Below, one piece after another: positions 1 through 5,992 of a stretch of DNA of 7,472 nt. Position numbers and translations under genes: made by a program. The notes beneath the pieces were generated by a model that did no database searches, was not told where the DNA came from, and saw only the letters and a program-made list of their open reading frames with translations. The DNA comes from an uncultured Devosia sp. (GTDB taxonomy: Bacteria; Pseudomonadota; Alphaproteobacteria; Rhizobiales; Devosiaceae), in assembly GCA_934553185.1 (NCBI GenBank), contig CAKTFF010000094.1, positions 1 to 7,472 on the forward strand, in the 5' to 3' direction. Position 1 is the stretch's first letter; every line of letters starts with the position of its first letter.

Positions 1-80
1 ACCTGCACCCAGCCGGGATTGTGCTCGCCAAGGGCGTCGTCGAGGGTGAGGACCCAGGCATTGGTAAGGAGGATGGTCAT
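1..80 (-). CDS. Amidohydrolase-superfamily protein, N-terminal fragment (runs off left edge)
   Basis: Only the first 26 codons are inside the window, reading MTILLTNAWVLTLDDALGEH and then NPGWVQ. The pattern of a short beta strand followed by N-A-x-V-L-T-L-D is the usual start of cytosolic metal-dependent amidohydrolases of the cytosine deaminase/TRZ-ATZ/8-oxoguanine deaminase group (COG0402-like), where this strand belongs to the small beta-sandwich domain. No catalytic residue is included, so substrate and even exact subfamily are unknown. The ATG overlaps the stop codon of the ABC ATPase gene as ATGA (77-80), which implies translational coupling and shared transcription with the Pot-type importer. 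The enzyme may act on the compound that importer brings in; that is an inference from position. No good independent Shine-Dalgarno sequence is visible. The start and frame are quite sure, the family moderately sure. Confidence 0.68.
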   Translation of the reverse strand, partial: MTILLTNAWVLTLDDALGEHNPGWVQ

Positions 81-1138
81 TCCGGGGCGAGGATGGTGCA
101 TTGCTCCGGCACGGGAACGAGCTTGGCGCCGGTGCCCGATTCGAGCGGACGCGACAGCGGACCATTGGCAAGCAGCGCGCCGGCGGGGGTTTGGGTCTGG
201 TACTGGTAGGCGCGGCCGAGATAGGTGCGGAGGCCCAAAGTGGCCGGAATGCCTTCCACGGCGCGATTGTCGGACACCTGGAGCCCATCGGCGCGGCAGG
301 CGAGAATGAAGCGGTCGGGGATCTCGCCGAACTGTTCGAGCGACAGGGTGAGGTTGACGCCGCCTTCGGTCTGGGCGGAAATCTTGGCGCCGTCGCGCTC
401 GGTGACCGTCATGGGGATGAGGTTCTCGAAGCCCACAAAGCGGGCGACGAAGGCATTGGCGGGGCGCTGATACAGCCGCTCGGGCGTGTCGAGCTGCATG
501 ATGCGGCCCTGATGCATGATGGCGACGCGATCGGAGATGGAAAAGGCTTCTTCCTGGTCATGGGTGACATAGACCGATGTCGTGCCATTGGCCCGCTGGA
601 GCTGGCGGATCTCGACGCGCATGTCGATGCGCAGCTTGGCGTCGAGATTGCTCAGCGGCTCGTCGAACATCAGGAGCGGTGGCTCGATCACCAGCGCGCG
701 GGCGAGGGCGACGCGCTGCTTCTGCCCGCCCGACAGGGCTCCGGGCAGGCGATCGGCGAGGTGGGCGAGGCCGACGCGATCCAGCATCGTGGCGACGCGT
801 TTGGTTTTCTCGGGACCGGCGATGCGGCGCTGCTTGAGCCCGAAGCCCACATTGTCGGCGACCGACAGGTGGGGGAAGAGCGCATAGTTCTGGAACACGA
901 GGCCGATGTCGCGCTGGTGCGGCGGCAGGCTGGTGAGGTCGCGGCCGCCCAGGGTTATGGTGCCGGAGGTGGGCTGCAGGAAGCCGGCGACAAGGCGCAG
1001 GGTGGTGGTCTTGCCGCAGCCCGAGGCGCCCAGCAGCGAGACCAGCTCGCCCTCGGCAACGGCGAGGGAAAGGTTTTCCAGCACCTGCGTGGTGCCGTAA
1101 TGGGCGGAAATGCGGTCGAGGGTAAGGGACTGAGTCAT
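77..1138 (-). CDS. ABC transporter ATP-binding protein, PotA-like (polyamine/Fe/sulfate-type importer ATPase)
   Basis: This is the cytoplasmic ATPase that powers the importer encoded upstream in the same operon. All nucleotide-binding motifs are intact in the 353-residue product: Walker A GASGCGKT at residues 37-44, Q-loop in VFQNYALFPH at 81-90, signature LSGGQ at 135-139, Walker B LLMFDEP at 155-161, D-loop SNLDAKLR at 163-170 and the switch histidine in VTHD at 191-194. The segment from about residue 235 to the end has the length and character of a C-terminal TOBE-type regulatory domain, as in PotA, FbpC and CysA proteins. The length is normal for that family. The ATG lies three bases after the stop of the second permease gene, with no clear ribosome binding site of its own, so translation is probably coupled. 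Its TGA overlaps the start of the next gene. The family does not reveal the substrate. Confidence 0.95.
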   Translation of the reverse strand: MTQSLTLDRISAHYGTTQVLENLSLAVAEGELVSLLGASGCGKTTTLRLVAGFLQPTSGTITLGGRDLTSLPPHQRDIGLVFQNYALFPHLSVADNVGFGLKQRRIAGPEKTKRVATMLDRVGLAHLADRLPGALSGGQKQRVALARALVIEPPLLMFDEPLSNLDAKLRIDMRVEIRQLQRANGTTSVYVTHDQEEAFSISDRVAIMHQGRIMQLDTPERLYQRPANAFVARFVGFENLIPMTVTERDGAKISAQTEGGVNLTLSLEQFGEIPDRFILACRADGLQVSDNRAVEGIPATLGLRTYLGRAYQYQTQTPAGALLANGPLSRPLESGTGAKLVPVPEQCTILAPE

Positions 1139-1141
1139 GGG

Positions 1142-1933
1142 TTATTTGGCCAGGAAGGTCAGGCCGAGCGTGCGCTCGACCACGGCCATAACGGCCACGG
1201 TAAGGATCATCAGCAGCACCGAGACCGAAGCCACGGTGGGATCAAAGAACTGTTCCATATGGGCCAGAAGCTGAATGGGGAGGGTCGAAAGGCCCGGTCC
1301 CGTCAGGAAGATGGAAATGGACACATCGTTGATCGAGGTGATGAAGGCGAGAATGAAGGCGGCAATGACGCCCGAGCGGACATTGGGCAGGAGGATGGTG
1401 AAAAACGTCTTGAGCGGCGGCGAGCCCAGGCTGATCGCGGCTTCCTCGACGGAAAAGTCGAACGAGGCGAGCGAGGCGCCGATCACCCGCACCACATAGG
1501 GCAGCACGAGGAGCGCGTGGCCGAAGAGGAGGGCGATAAAGATGGGTGCGTTGAACTGCACGGCGAGGTTTTTGAGCAGCGAAAAGCCCAGCACCAGCTC
1601 GGGCACGAGCACCGGGAGGATGAACAGGGTCGCCAGCCAGCCGGGGAGCTGGATGCGGTAGCGGTTAAGCGCATAGGCCGCCGGGATGCCGATCAGGAGG
1701 GCAATGACGGTGGACAGGAGCGCGATCTGGAGGCTCGTGAGAATGGTGCGGCGGAAGGCGTCGATGGCAAAGATGTTCTCGAACCAGCGCAAGGACAGGC
1801 CCTGCGGCGGGAAGGTGAGAAAGGTGGTGTCGCTGAGCGCGGCGCCCAGCACGATCACCAGCGGCCCGACCAGGAACAGGAAGACCAGCACCGTGCCGGC
1901 GATGAGGAGGGGATGGATCGGGCGGGTCATCAC
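1142..1933 (-). CDS. ABC transporter permease, PotC-like
   Basis: This is an inner-membrane permease subunit, expected to form a heterodimeric channel with the PotB-like protein encoded just upstream. The 263-residue product has about six hydrophobic helices, near residues 9-31, 66-88, 100-123, 131-150, 185-205 and 237-255. The cytoplasmic EAA loop that docks on the ATPase is clear: EEAAISLGSPPLKTFFTILLP at about 163-183, with the conserved Gly and the I-x-LP ending. The length is typical of PotC-type permeases. Two starts are adjacent: GTG at 1933, overlapping the upstream stop by four bases (GTGA), and ATG at 1930, overlapping by one base (TGATG). I cannot separate them; the ATG would give a protein one residue shorter. 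Neither has a good Shine-Dalgarno sequence, so coupling to the upstream gene is likely. Confidence 0.93.
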   Translation of the reverse strand: MMTRPIHPLLIAGTVLVFLFLVGPLVIVLGAALSDTTFLTFPPQGLSLRWFENIFAIDAFRRTILTSLQIALLSTVIALLIGIPAAYALNRYRIQLPGWLATLFILPVLVPELVLGFSLLKNLAVQFNAPIFIALLFGHALLVLPYVVRVIGASLASFDFSVEEAAISLGSPPLKTFFTILLPNVRSGVIAAFILAFITSINDVSISIFLTGPGLSTLPIQLLAHMEQFFDPTVASVSVLLMILTVAVMAVVERTLGLTFLAK

Positions 1934-2754
1934 ACGGTCTGCGGGTTGAGGCGGCGGGCAAAGGCGTTCATCAGTGCCACGATGGCGATGGTGATGACGA
2001 CCATGACGGCGGCAATGGTGGAAGCGGCGACCCAGTCAAAGGTGACCATGGCCTGCTGATACATCAGCGTGCCCATCATCATCACCTGCTCGCCGCCCAG
2101 AAGCTGGGGCGTGGCATAGGAGGTGAAGCTGCCGGTGAAAACAAGGACGGCGCCCACGATGAGGCCCGGCACGGCGAGCGGCAGGGTGACCTGGAGGAAG
2201 GTGGCGCGGGGGTTGGCGCCCAGGGAAGAGGAGGCCTGGATGAGATCGTCGGGAATGGATTCGAGCACGCCCACCAGGGTCAGGATCATCAGCGGCACGA
2301 AGAGGTAGACCATGGCGACGATCACCGCGCCCTGCGTGTAGAGCATCTGGAACGGCTCGCTGATGAGGCCGAGATTGAGAAGGGTGGAATTGAGGATGCC
2401 GTTCTTGCCCAGGATGATCAGCCAGGCAAAGGAGCGCACCACGACGCCGGTCAGGAGCGGAAACACCGCGGCGATGATCAGGATGGATTTGAGCCACCCC
2501 GGCGCGCGCGAGATCACATAGGCGGTGAGGAAACCTACAACTAGGGCAATGGCGGTGGTGATCAGCGACACCTGGATGGTGCGGAACAGCACGGTGCGGC
2601 GAAAGCCGCTGCCGAAAAAGGATTGGTAGGTGGCGAACGGGCCGGCAGGCGTGGTGAAGGTGGTCCACATGGTGGCAAGGACCGGCAGCACGAGGAAAGC
2701 CACGACAAGCAGGGTGGCGGGAGCGGCCAATAACCAGCCGGCAGGGCGATTCAT
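1930..2754 (-). CDS. ABC transporter permease, PotB-like
   Basis: This is the first permease subunit of the leftward importer, in the inner membrane. The 274-residue product has an N-terminal hydrophobic helix (about residues 7-28), a periplasmic stretch, then about five more helices (around 60-80, 88-112, 142-162, 195-212 and 243-263). The EAA-loop region is at about 170-201 (LIQASSSLGA, then VTLPLAVPG). The usual Glu of the EAA triplet is replaced by Gln, with Gly, Leu and Pro positions kept; this is within the variation of PotB-type permeases. An AAGG at 2764-2767 (minus strand) sits nine bases before the ATG and may serve as ribosome binding site. The gene is separated from the binding-protein gene by 57 bases containing a GC-rich hairpin, and it overlaps the next permease gene, so the two membrane subunits are co-translated. 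Confidence 0.94.
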   Translation of the reverse strand: MNRPAGWLLAAPATLLVVAFLVLPVLATMWTTFTTPAGPFATYQSFFGSGFRRTVLFRTIQVSLITTAIALVVGFLTAYVISRAPGWLKSILIIAAVFPLLTGVVVRSFAWLIILGKNGILNSTLLNLGLISEPFQMLYTQGAVIVAMVYLFVPLMILTLVGVLESIPDDLIQASSSLGANPRATFLQVTLPLAVPGLIVGAVLVFTGSFTSYATPQLLGGEQVMMMGTLMYQQAMVTFDWVAASTIAAVMVVITIAIVALMNAFARRLNPQTV

Positions 2755-2771
2755 GAGTGTGGGCCTTGGGT

Positions 2772-2800
2772 AAAAGCGCGGGGCAGCCTGGGCCGCCCCG
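2772..2800 (-). terminator. Hairpin plus short T-run between binding-protein and permease genes (attenuator or partial terminator)
   Basis: On the minus-strand transcript, CGGGGCGGCC pairs with GGCTGCCCCG (2779-2800). This gives about nine base pairs including one G-U pair and a four-base loop. A CGC spacer and TTTT (2772-2775) follow. The T-run is short, so readthrough into the permease genes is expected. Such an element lets the binding protein be produced in excess over the membrane subunits and also protects the upstream mRNA 3' end. Termination itself is inferred. Confidence 0.55.
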
Positions 2801-2811
2801 CCGGGAGCGAC

Positions 2812-3846
2812 TTACATGCCGAAGATTTCGTTCCAGCGATCGACCCATTCGGTCTTGGCGGCGTTCATCTGCGCATAGTCGATCAGCTGCAGGCCGGCGA
2901 TCAGGTCCGCGCCATAGGTCCAGAGCGAAGCTTGTTCGGGGGTGAGCTCGACGGAGGTCACGACCGGGGCATCGACGCCCTGTTCGGCCAGCTGCTGCTG
3001 GATCTCGGGAGAGAGGATGAAGTTGATGTATTCGTGGGCAAGCTCGGGTTCGGCCGCGCCAACGGGAATGTTGACGGTGTTGAGCGTCGCGATGGCGCCT
3101 TCCTCCAGCTCGGCCCAGGCAACGGTCGGGACGGCAGCCTGGATCTGGCCGAGGGTGAAATCCTGCGCCACGGCGGCGGTGATCTCGCCGGTTGAGAACA
3201 GGTTGATCATCTCCGAGCCGGTATTGTAGTTCTTGACGACGTTGGGCTGGAGCTCCCCAACGGCGGCAAAGGCGGCATCCGCATCGGCAAAGGCATCGAC
3301 GCCGGCATGCTCACCCGCCTTCATCACGACCATCGGGCCAGCCGTGGTGGTGATGCCGGGCAGCGACAGCGAGGAAGCGAGATCTTCGCGCCAGAGATCG
3401 TTCCACGAGGTGATCGGGGCGGAGATCTTGGCGGAGTCGTAGACGATGCCGACGCGGCCGATCGTGTAAGCCGGGCCATAGCCACCCTGCGGATCCTTGG
3501 CGAGATCATAGATGCCGGCGAGGTTGGGGATCTTGGCCGGGTCGATCTTCTGGAAGAGACCCGCTTCGATGCCCTGCTGGCTGAAGCTGTCGGAGAAATA
3601 GGCAACGTCCACACCCGCGCCGTTGCGGATCTGGATCTTGTTGAGACGTTCGCCATTATTGCCGGTCTCGAACACGATCTCGCAGCCGCACTGTTCGCGG
3701 AAGGGGGCCAGAACGATCGATTCGAGCTTTTCGCCATTGAAGCCCCACCACGAAATCGTCAGGGTCTTGCCCTGTGCGGCGGCAGGCGCGGCAGACACGA
3801 GCGCTGCGGCGGAAATGGCCAGAGCTGTGACCAGCGTTTTGTTCAT
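2812..3846 (-). CDS. Periplasmic substrate-binding protein of a Pot-type ABC importer
   Basis: This is the soluble periplasmic receptor that delivers the ligand to the permease pair. The 344-residue product starts with a classical Sec signal peptide (MNKTLVT, a hydrophobic Ala/Leu core, then APAAA), with probable cleavage after residue 24. There is no lipobox cysteine. The mature part begins with a strand and a Trp-Trp-Gly (ISWWGFNG, 31-38) and carries the SWNDLW (147-152) and HEYINFILSPEIQQQ (271-285) blocks typical of PotD/PotF-like and related class I binding proteins. The length is normal. Residues C53 and C55 (CGC) could form a periplasmic thiol pair, an unusual detail. AAGGA at 3855-3859 lies eight bases before the ATG. 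It is the promoter-proximal gene of the leftward operon. The usual acidic polyamine-binding residues could not be identified with confidence, so spermidine or putrescine should not be assumed as ligand. Confidence 0.93.
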   Translation of the reverse strand: MNKTLVTALAISAAALVSAAPAAAQGKTLTISWWGFNGEKLESIVLAPFREQCGCEIVFETGNNGERLNKIQIRNGAGVDVAYFSDSFSQQGIEAGLFQKIDPAKIPNLAGIYDLAKDPQGGYGPAYTIGRVGIVYDSAKISAPITSWNDLWREDLASSLSLPGITTTAGPMVVMKAGEHAGVDAFADADAAFAAVGELQPNVVKNYNTGSEMINLFSTGEITAAVAQDFTLGQIQAAVPTVAWAELEEGAIATLNTVNIPVGAAEPELAHEYINFILSPEIQQQLAEQGVDAPVVTSVELTPEQASLWTYGADLIAGLQLIDYAQMNAAKTEWVDRWNEIFGM

Positions 3847-3867
3847 GCGGGGGGTCCTTGTCCAAGA

Positions 3868-3883
3868 GCCTGCCGAGGCAGGC
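3868..3883. repeat. Perfect inverted repeat GCCTGCC-GA-GGCAGGC upstream of the binding-protein gene
   Basis: A perfect 7-bp inverted repeat with a 2-base centre lies 22 bases before the ATG of the leftward binding-protein gene, next to its ribosome binding site. It could be an operator for a dimeric regulator. It could also be a 5'-leader stem-loop in the transcript (six pairs with a four-base loop). There is no T-run, so it is not a terminator. The symmetry is directly seen; its role is unknown. Confidence 0.5.
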
Positions 3884-3903
3884 GAAGCCGTGATCTCCCT
3901 CTT

Positions 3904-3932
3904 AGCCTATTTTTACGGCGGGCTGTCCGCAA
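3904..3932 (-). promoter_or_regulatory. Candidate promoter for the leftward importer operon
   Basis: On the minus strand, TTGCGG (3927-3932) and TAGGCT (3904-3909) are separated by 17 bases, the optimal spacing for a sigma-70-type promoter. Each hexamer matches the consensus at only three positions, and an A-rich stretch precedes the -10 position. Transcription would begin near 3897 and place the 3868-3883 palindrome in the leader. The correct spacing and location are the main support; the hexamers are weak. Confidence 0.28.
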
Positions 3933-3948
3933 GCCTATCCTTTAGGCT
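3904..3948. repeat. Three AGCCTA half-sites in the divergent intergenic region
   Basis: AGCCTAT occurs directly at 3904-3910 and again at 3932-3938, 28 bases apart. The inverse, TAGGCT, occurs at 3943-3948, so 3932-3948 is a 6-bp inverted repeat with a 5-base centre. The 28-base spacing puts the direct copies close to the same face of the helix if the repeat is about 10.5 bp per turn (roughly 2.7 turns, so not exact). The cluster lies between two divergent starts, where a shared regulator would bind. The repeats are visible; regulator binding is inferred. Confidence 0.42.
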
Positions 3949-3993
3949 GGTCTGTGGGTAAACCCGCTTATCAACCAAACAAAGGCTCCAGAC
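3932..3993 (+). promoter_or_regulatory. Potential structured leader and ribosome binding site of the deaminase-family gene
   Basis: The 62 bases before the GTG can form a hairpin AGCCTA/TAGGCT (3932-3948) and a second hairpin GTGGG-TAAA-CCCGC (3954-3967). GTCTG (3950-3954) and CAGAC (3989-3993) could alternatively close around the second region. The ribosome binding site AAAGG (3981-3985) lies eight bases before the GTG and supports that start. AGGCT at 3983-3987, overlapping it, is complementary to AGCCT at 3932-3936, which the first hairpin would otherwise occupy. The ribosome binding site is reasonably sure; any switching is speculative. Confidence 0.35.
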
Positions 3994-5859
3994 GTGACCG
4001 AATTGCTCCCGGACCTGCTGATCAATGCCGATGACGAGGTGCGCATCCGCCAGCATCTGGCGCTGGTGGCGCTCGGCAAGAAGGCGGCGACGCGCGCCAT
4101 TCGCGTGGGACGCCTCCTTGATGTGCATGGCCGGCGCTGGCACGATAACCAGGAGATCGTGGTGAGCGGACGCCGCATCGCCTGGGTCGGTCCCGCTGGC
4201 AAATATCCCGGCGCGGTCGGCGAGCGTGTCGACCGGTCGCACCTGTCGGCGGTGCCCGGCTTTGGCGAAGTGCACAAGCATATCGAATCGAGCCATCTGA
4301 CGCCTGAACACGAGGCGGCCCTGGTTCTGCCGTTTGGCTGCACCTGGACCTGCGAAGCGAGCCACGAATTTTCCAACGTGAACGGCGCCCATAATCTTGA
4401 GTTCTGGCTCAAGGCGCGGCTGGCCGGCTCGCCGATGAAGATCTTTCCACTGCCCGGCTCGGCCGTGCCGCCCACCGCCTATGAATGGGGCGGTGGTTTT
4501 TTCGGCTATGATGAGCAGCGCTCGTTTCTCCGCAGCGAGATGATGGTGGCAGGGCTCGACGAGGTGATGGACTGGCCAGCCGTCTGGAACCCCCAAAATC
4601 CGTCGCATGAACGGCTCTGGGGCATGATCCGCGCCACTTTCGAGCAGCGTGGCGTGGTGGAGGGCCATGCGGCGGGGATGCGGGCAATTGACGACATCAA
4701 CGCCTTTGCTGCGGCCGGCATGGCGTCCGATCATGAAGCGTGGACTGCCGAGGAGGTGGCCGACAAGCTGCGGCGCGGGCTGTTCATGGAATTGCGGCCC
4801 CATTCGCTGGGCGAGATCATCCGCGGGCTTCTGGCGGAGGGGCAGGAGGACTGGTCCCAGTTCGCCCTCTGCACCGATGATCGCTCGTGTTCGGACACGA
4901 CCAAGCTGGGCGCCACCGACCACAATGTGCGACTGGCCATCGAAGCCGGGCTGGCGCCAGAAACGGCGATCCAGCTGGTGACCATCAACCCGGCCCGCCA
5001 TATGCGGCTGACCCCCTGGGTGGGCTCGATCGCACCCGGGCGCTTTGCCGACCTGGTGCTGCTCGACGATGTGGAAACGCTGTCCATTGACCAGGTCTGG
5101 GCCGATGGCGAGCAGGTGTCGCAAGGACGCAGCTACAGCTTGCCCGTGCCCCGGATCGACTGGCCGCAATGGGCGACGGAGACGGTGAAGATCGACCGCC
5201 CGATGACGGCAGAGGATTTTGCTGTTCGGGCGCCCGAGGGGCGGGACACCGTCAACGCCGCGCTGCTGCGGCCCTTTCACTGGGACGACAATTTCATCAC
5301 AACCGAACTGCCGGTGGTGGATGGGCTGGTGCAGCGTGATGGGGAGCGCAACATCACCAAATGGGCGATCGTCGACCGCTTTTCGGGCGAGGGCAAGACG
5401 TCGGCCATGTTCTGGCTGGGAACGGGCCCCCGGACGGCGGACACGGCCCTGGCCTGCTCGATGGGCCATGACAAGCACAATATCTGGGTCGTGGGCTCGT
5501 CCGACGCGGCCATGGCCAAGGCCGTCAACGCCCTGCGCGAGCAACAGGGCGGCTGGGCGCTGGTGGGGCGCGGCGAGCTGCTGGCGACCGTGCGCTACGA
5601 GGTGGGTGGCTTGATGACGCAGCGGACAGCCGCCGAGCTCGATGGGGAGATGCAGGCGCTGTATCGCGCCGGCGAAACCATCGAGTGGATGTATGAGCCG
5701 ACCTTTTCGCCGCGCTGGTGGCCGGGCTTTCCCGAGCGACTGGCCTTCGCGACGCTGACCTGCGCGCCCTGGCGCTGGGTTCTGGTGGCGCCATCGCCGC
5801 TCGCCCCGAACGGCTTTGTCAACGTGGCGACAGGCGAGACCCATCCGGTGGTCTGGTAA
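3994..5859 (+). CDS. Divergent adenine deaminase family protein (amidohydrolase with adenine deaminase C-terminal domain)
   Basis: The 621-residue product has the full layout of Ade-type adenine deaminases, which convert adenine to hypoxanthine plus ammonia at a binuclear metal site in the cytosol. An N-terminal strand domain precedes VPGFGEVHKHIESSHLTP (about 87-104) with the HxH pair H94/H96. The likely bridging Glu is E164 (PPTAYEWGG), further ligands are H225 (EGHAAG) and H247 (SDHE), and the catalytic Asp lies in CTDD (293-296). NPARHMRL and GSIAPGRFADLVLL (about 332-357) follow, then the C-terminal domain with GHDKHN at 491-496. Residue roles are transferred from family knowledge. Oddities: the block normally reading near D-P-H-E is EASHEFSN (121-128), and the last 30 or so residues (APWRW to HPVVW) do not look like the usual Ade end. 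It may act on another purine-like amine. The GTG is chosen because AAAGG lies eight bases upstream and the next in-frame Met is near residue 148. It is divergent from the Pot-type operon and upstream of a BMP importer. Confidence 0.88.
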   Translation: MTELLPDLLINADDEVRIRQHLALVALGKKAATRAIRVGRLLDVHGRRWHDNQEIVVSGRRIAWVGPAGKYPGAVGERVDRSHLSAVPGFGEVHKHIESSHLTPEHEAALVLPFGCTWTCEASHEFSNVNGAHNLEFWLKARLAGSPMKIFPLPGSAVPPTAYEWGGGFFGYDEQRSFLRSEMMVAGLDEVMDWPAVWNPQNPSHERLWGMIRATFEQRGVVEGHAAGMRAIDDINAFAAAGMASDHEAWTAEEVADKLRRGLFMELRPHSLGEIIRGLLAEGQEDWSQFALCTDDRSCSDTTKLGATDHNVRLAIEAGLAPETAIQLVTINPARHMRLTPWVGSIAPGRFADLVLLDDVETLSIDQVWADGEQVSQGRSYSLPVPRIDWPQWATETVKIDRPMTAEDFAVRAPEGRDTVNAALLRPFHWDDNFITTELPVVDGLVQRDGERNITKWAIVDRFSGEGKTSAMFWLGTGPRTADTALACSMGHDKHNIWVVGSSDAAMAKAVNALREQQGGWALVGRGELLATVRYEVGGLMTQRTAAELDGEMQALYRAGETIEWMYEPTFSPRWWPGFPERLAFATLTCAPWRWVLVAPSPLAPNGFVNVATGETHPVVW

Positions 5860-5883
5860 AAACAAGAGCTGTGGAAGATTAGC

Positions 5884-5906
5884 GATCATCGGCGGGCGCG
5901 GTGATC
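5884..5906 (+). other. Inverted repeat after the deaminase-family gene, no T-run
   Basis: GATCATCG (5884-5891) can pair with CGGTGATC (5899-5906) through a seven-base loop, with one G-U pair. It begins 24 bases after the stop codon. What follows is TTGGGTCTTG, not a run of T, so it is a poor intrinsic terminator. It may be an mRNA 3'-end stabilising stem or a binding site belonging to the BMP promoter region. Confidence 0.35.
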
Positions 5907-5910
5907 TTGG

Positions 5911-5938
5911 GTCTTGCCTCCCCTTTGGCTTGCCTCCT
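5911..5938 (+). repeat. Direct repeat CTTGCCTCC upstream of the BMP binding-protein gene
   Basis: CTTGCCTCC is present at 5913-5921 and exactly repeated at 5929-5937, 16 bases apart start to start. The flanking G at 5911 and 5927 extends the similarity. The location about 50-75 bases before the gene fits a transcription factor binding site with two tandem half-sites. The repeat is directly seen, its function inferred. Confidence 0.4.
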
Positions 5939-5942
5939 AGAT
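5913..5942 (+). promoter_or_regulatory. Candidate promoter for the BMP importer genes
   Basis: CTTGCC (5913-5918) and CTAGAT (5937-5942) are separated by 18 bases. They resemble the alphaproteobacterial housekeeping pattern CTTGAC/CTATAT with one mismatch each. The first copy of the CTTGCCTCC repeat supplies the -35 element. The predicted start near 5950 leaves a leader of about 35-40 bases. A separate promoter here would let the importer be transcribed apart from the deaminase-family gene. Confidence 0.33.
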
Positions 5943-5978
5943 GAGCAGCAGGGAAGCGTGGGCGTTTTTTATTCAGAC

Positions 5979-5992
5979 GGGGAACAATGATG
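5979..5992 (+). promoter_or_regulatory. Ribosome binding site and tandem ATG of the BMP gene
   Basis: GGGGA (5979-5983) is followed by ACA and two consecutive ATG codons at 5987 and 5990. Spacing to the second ATG is six bases, closer to optimal than the three bases to the first. The N-terminus may therefore be one residue shorter than annotated. Confidence 0.5.

Noticed and set aside
101..2059. Long plus-strand open frame of 652 codons opposite the ATPase and permease genes
   Set aside because: The opposite strand carries clear ABC ATPase and permease motifs with correct operon overlaps. The antisense product is Gly/Glu/His/Arg-rich with no domain pattern; long shadow frames are common in GC-rich DNA.
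2812..3846. Calling the leftward importer a spermidine/putrescine transporter (potABCD)
   Set aside because: Only the general family architecture fits. Polyamine-specific binding residues were not recognised, and the linked amidohydrolase suggests another ligand, so pot gene symbols were not assigned.
5928..5970. Possible terminator ending in TTTTTT before the BMP gene
   Set aside because: The only stem (GCTTGCC with GGGAAGC) has a central mismatch, a long loop and seven bases between stem and T-run, so it does not fit an intrinsic terminator. The T-run lies 16 bases before the start codon and is probably just leader sequence.
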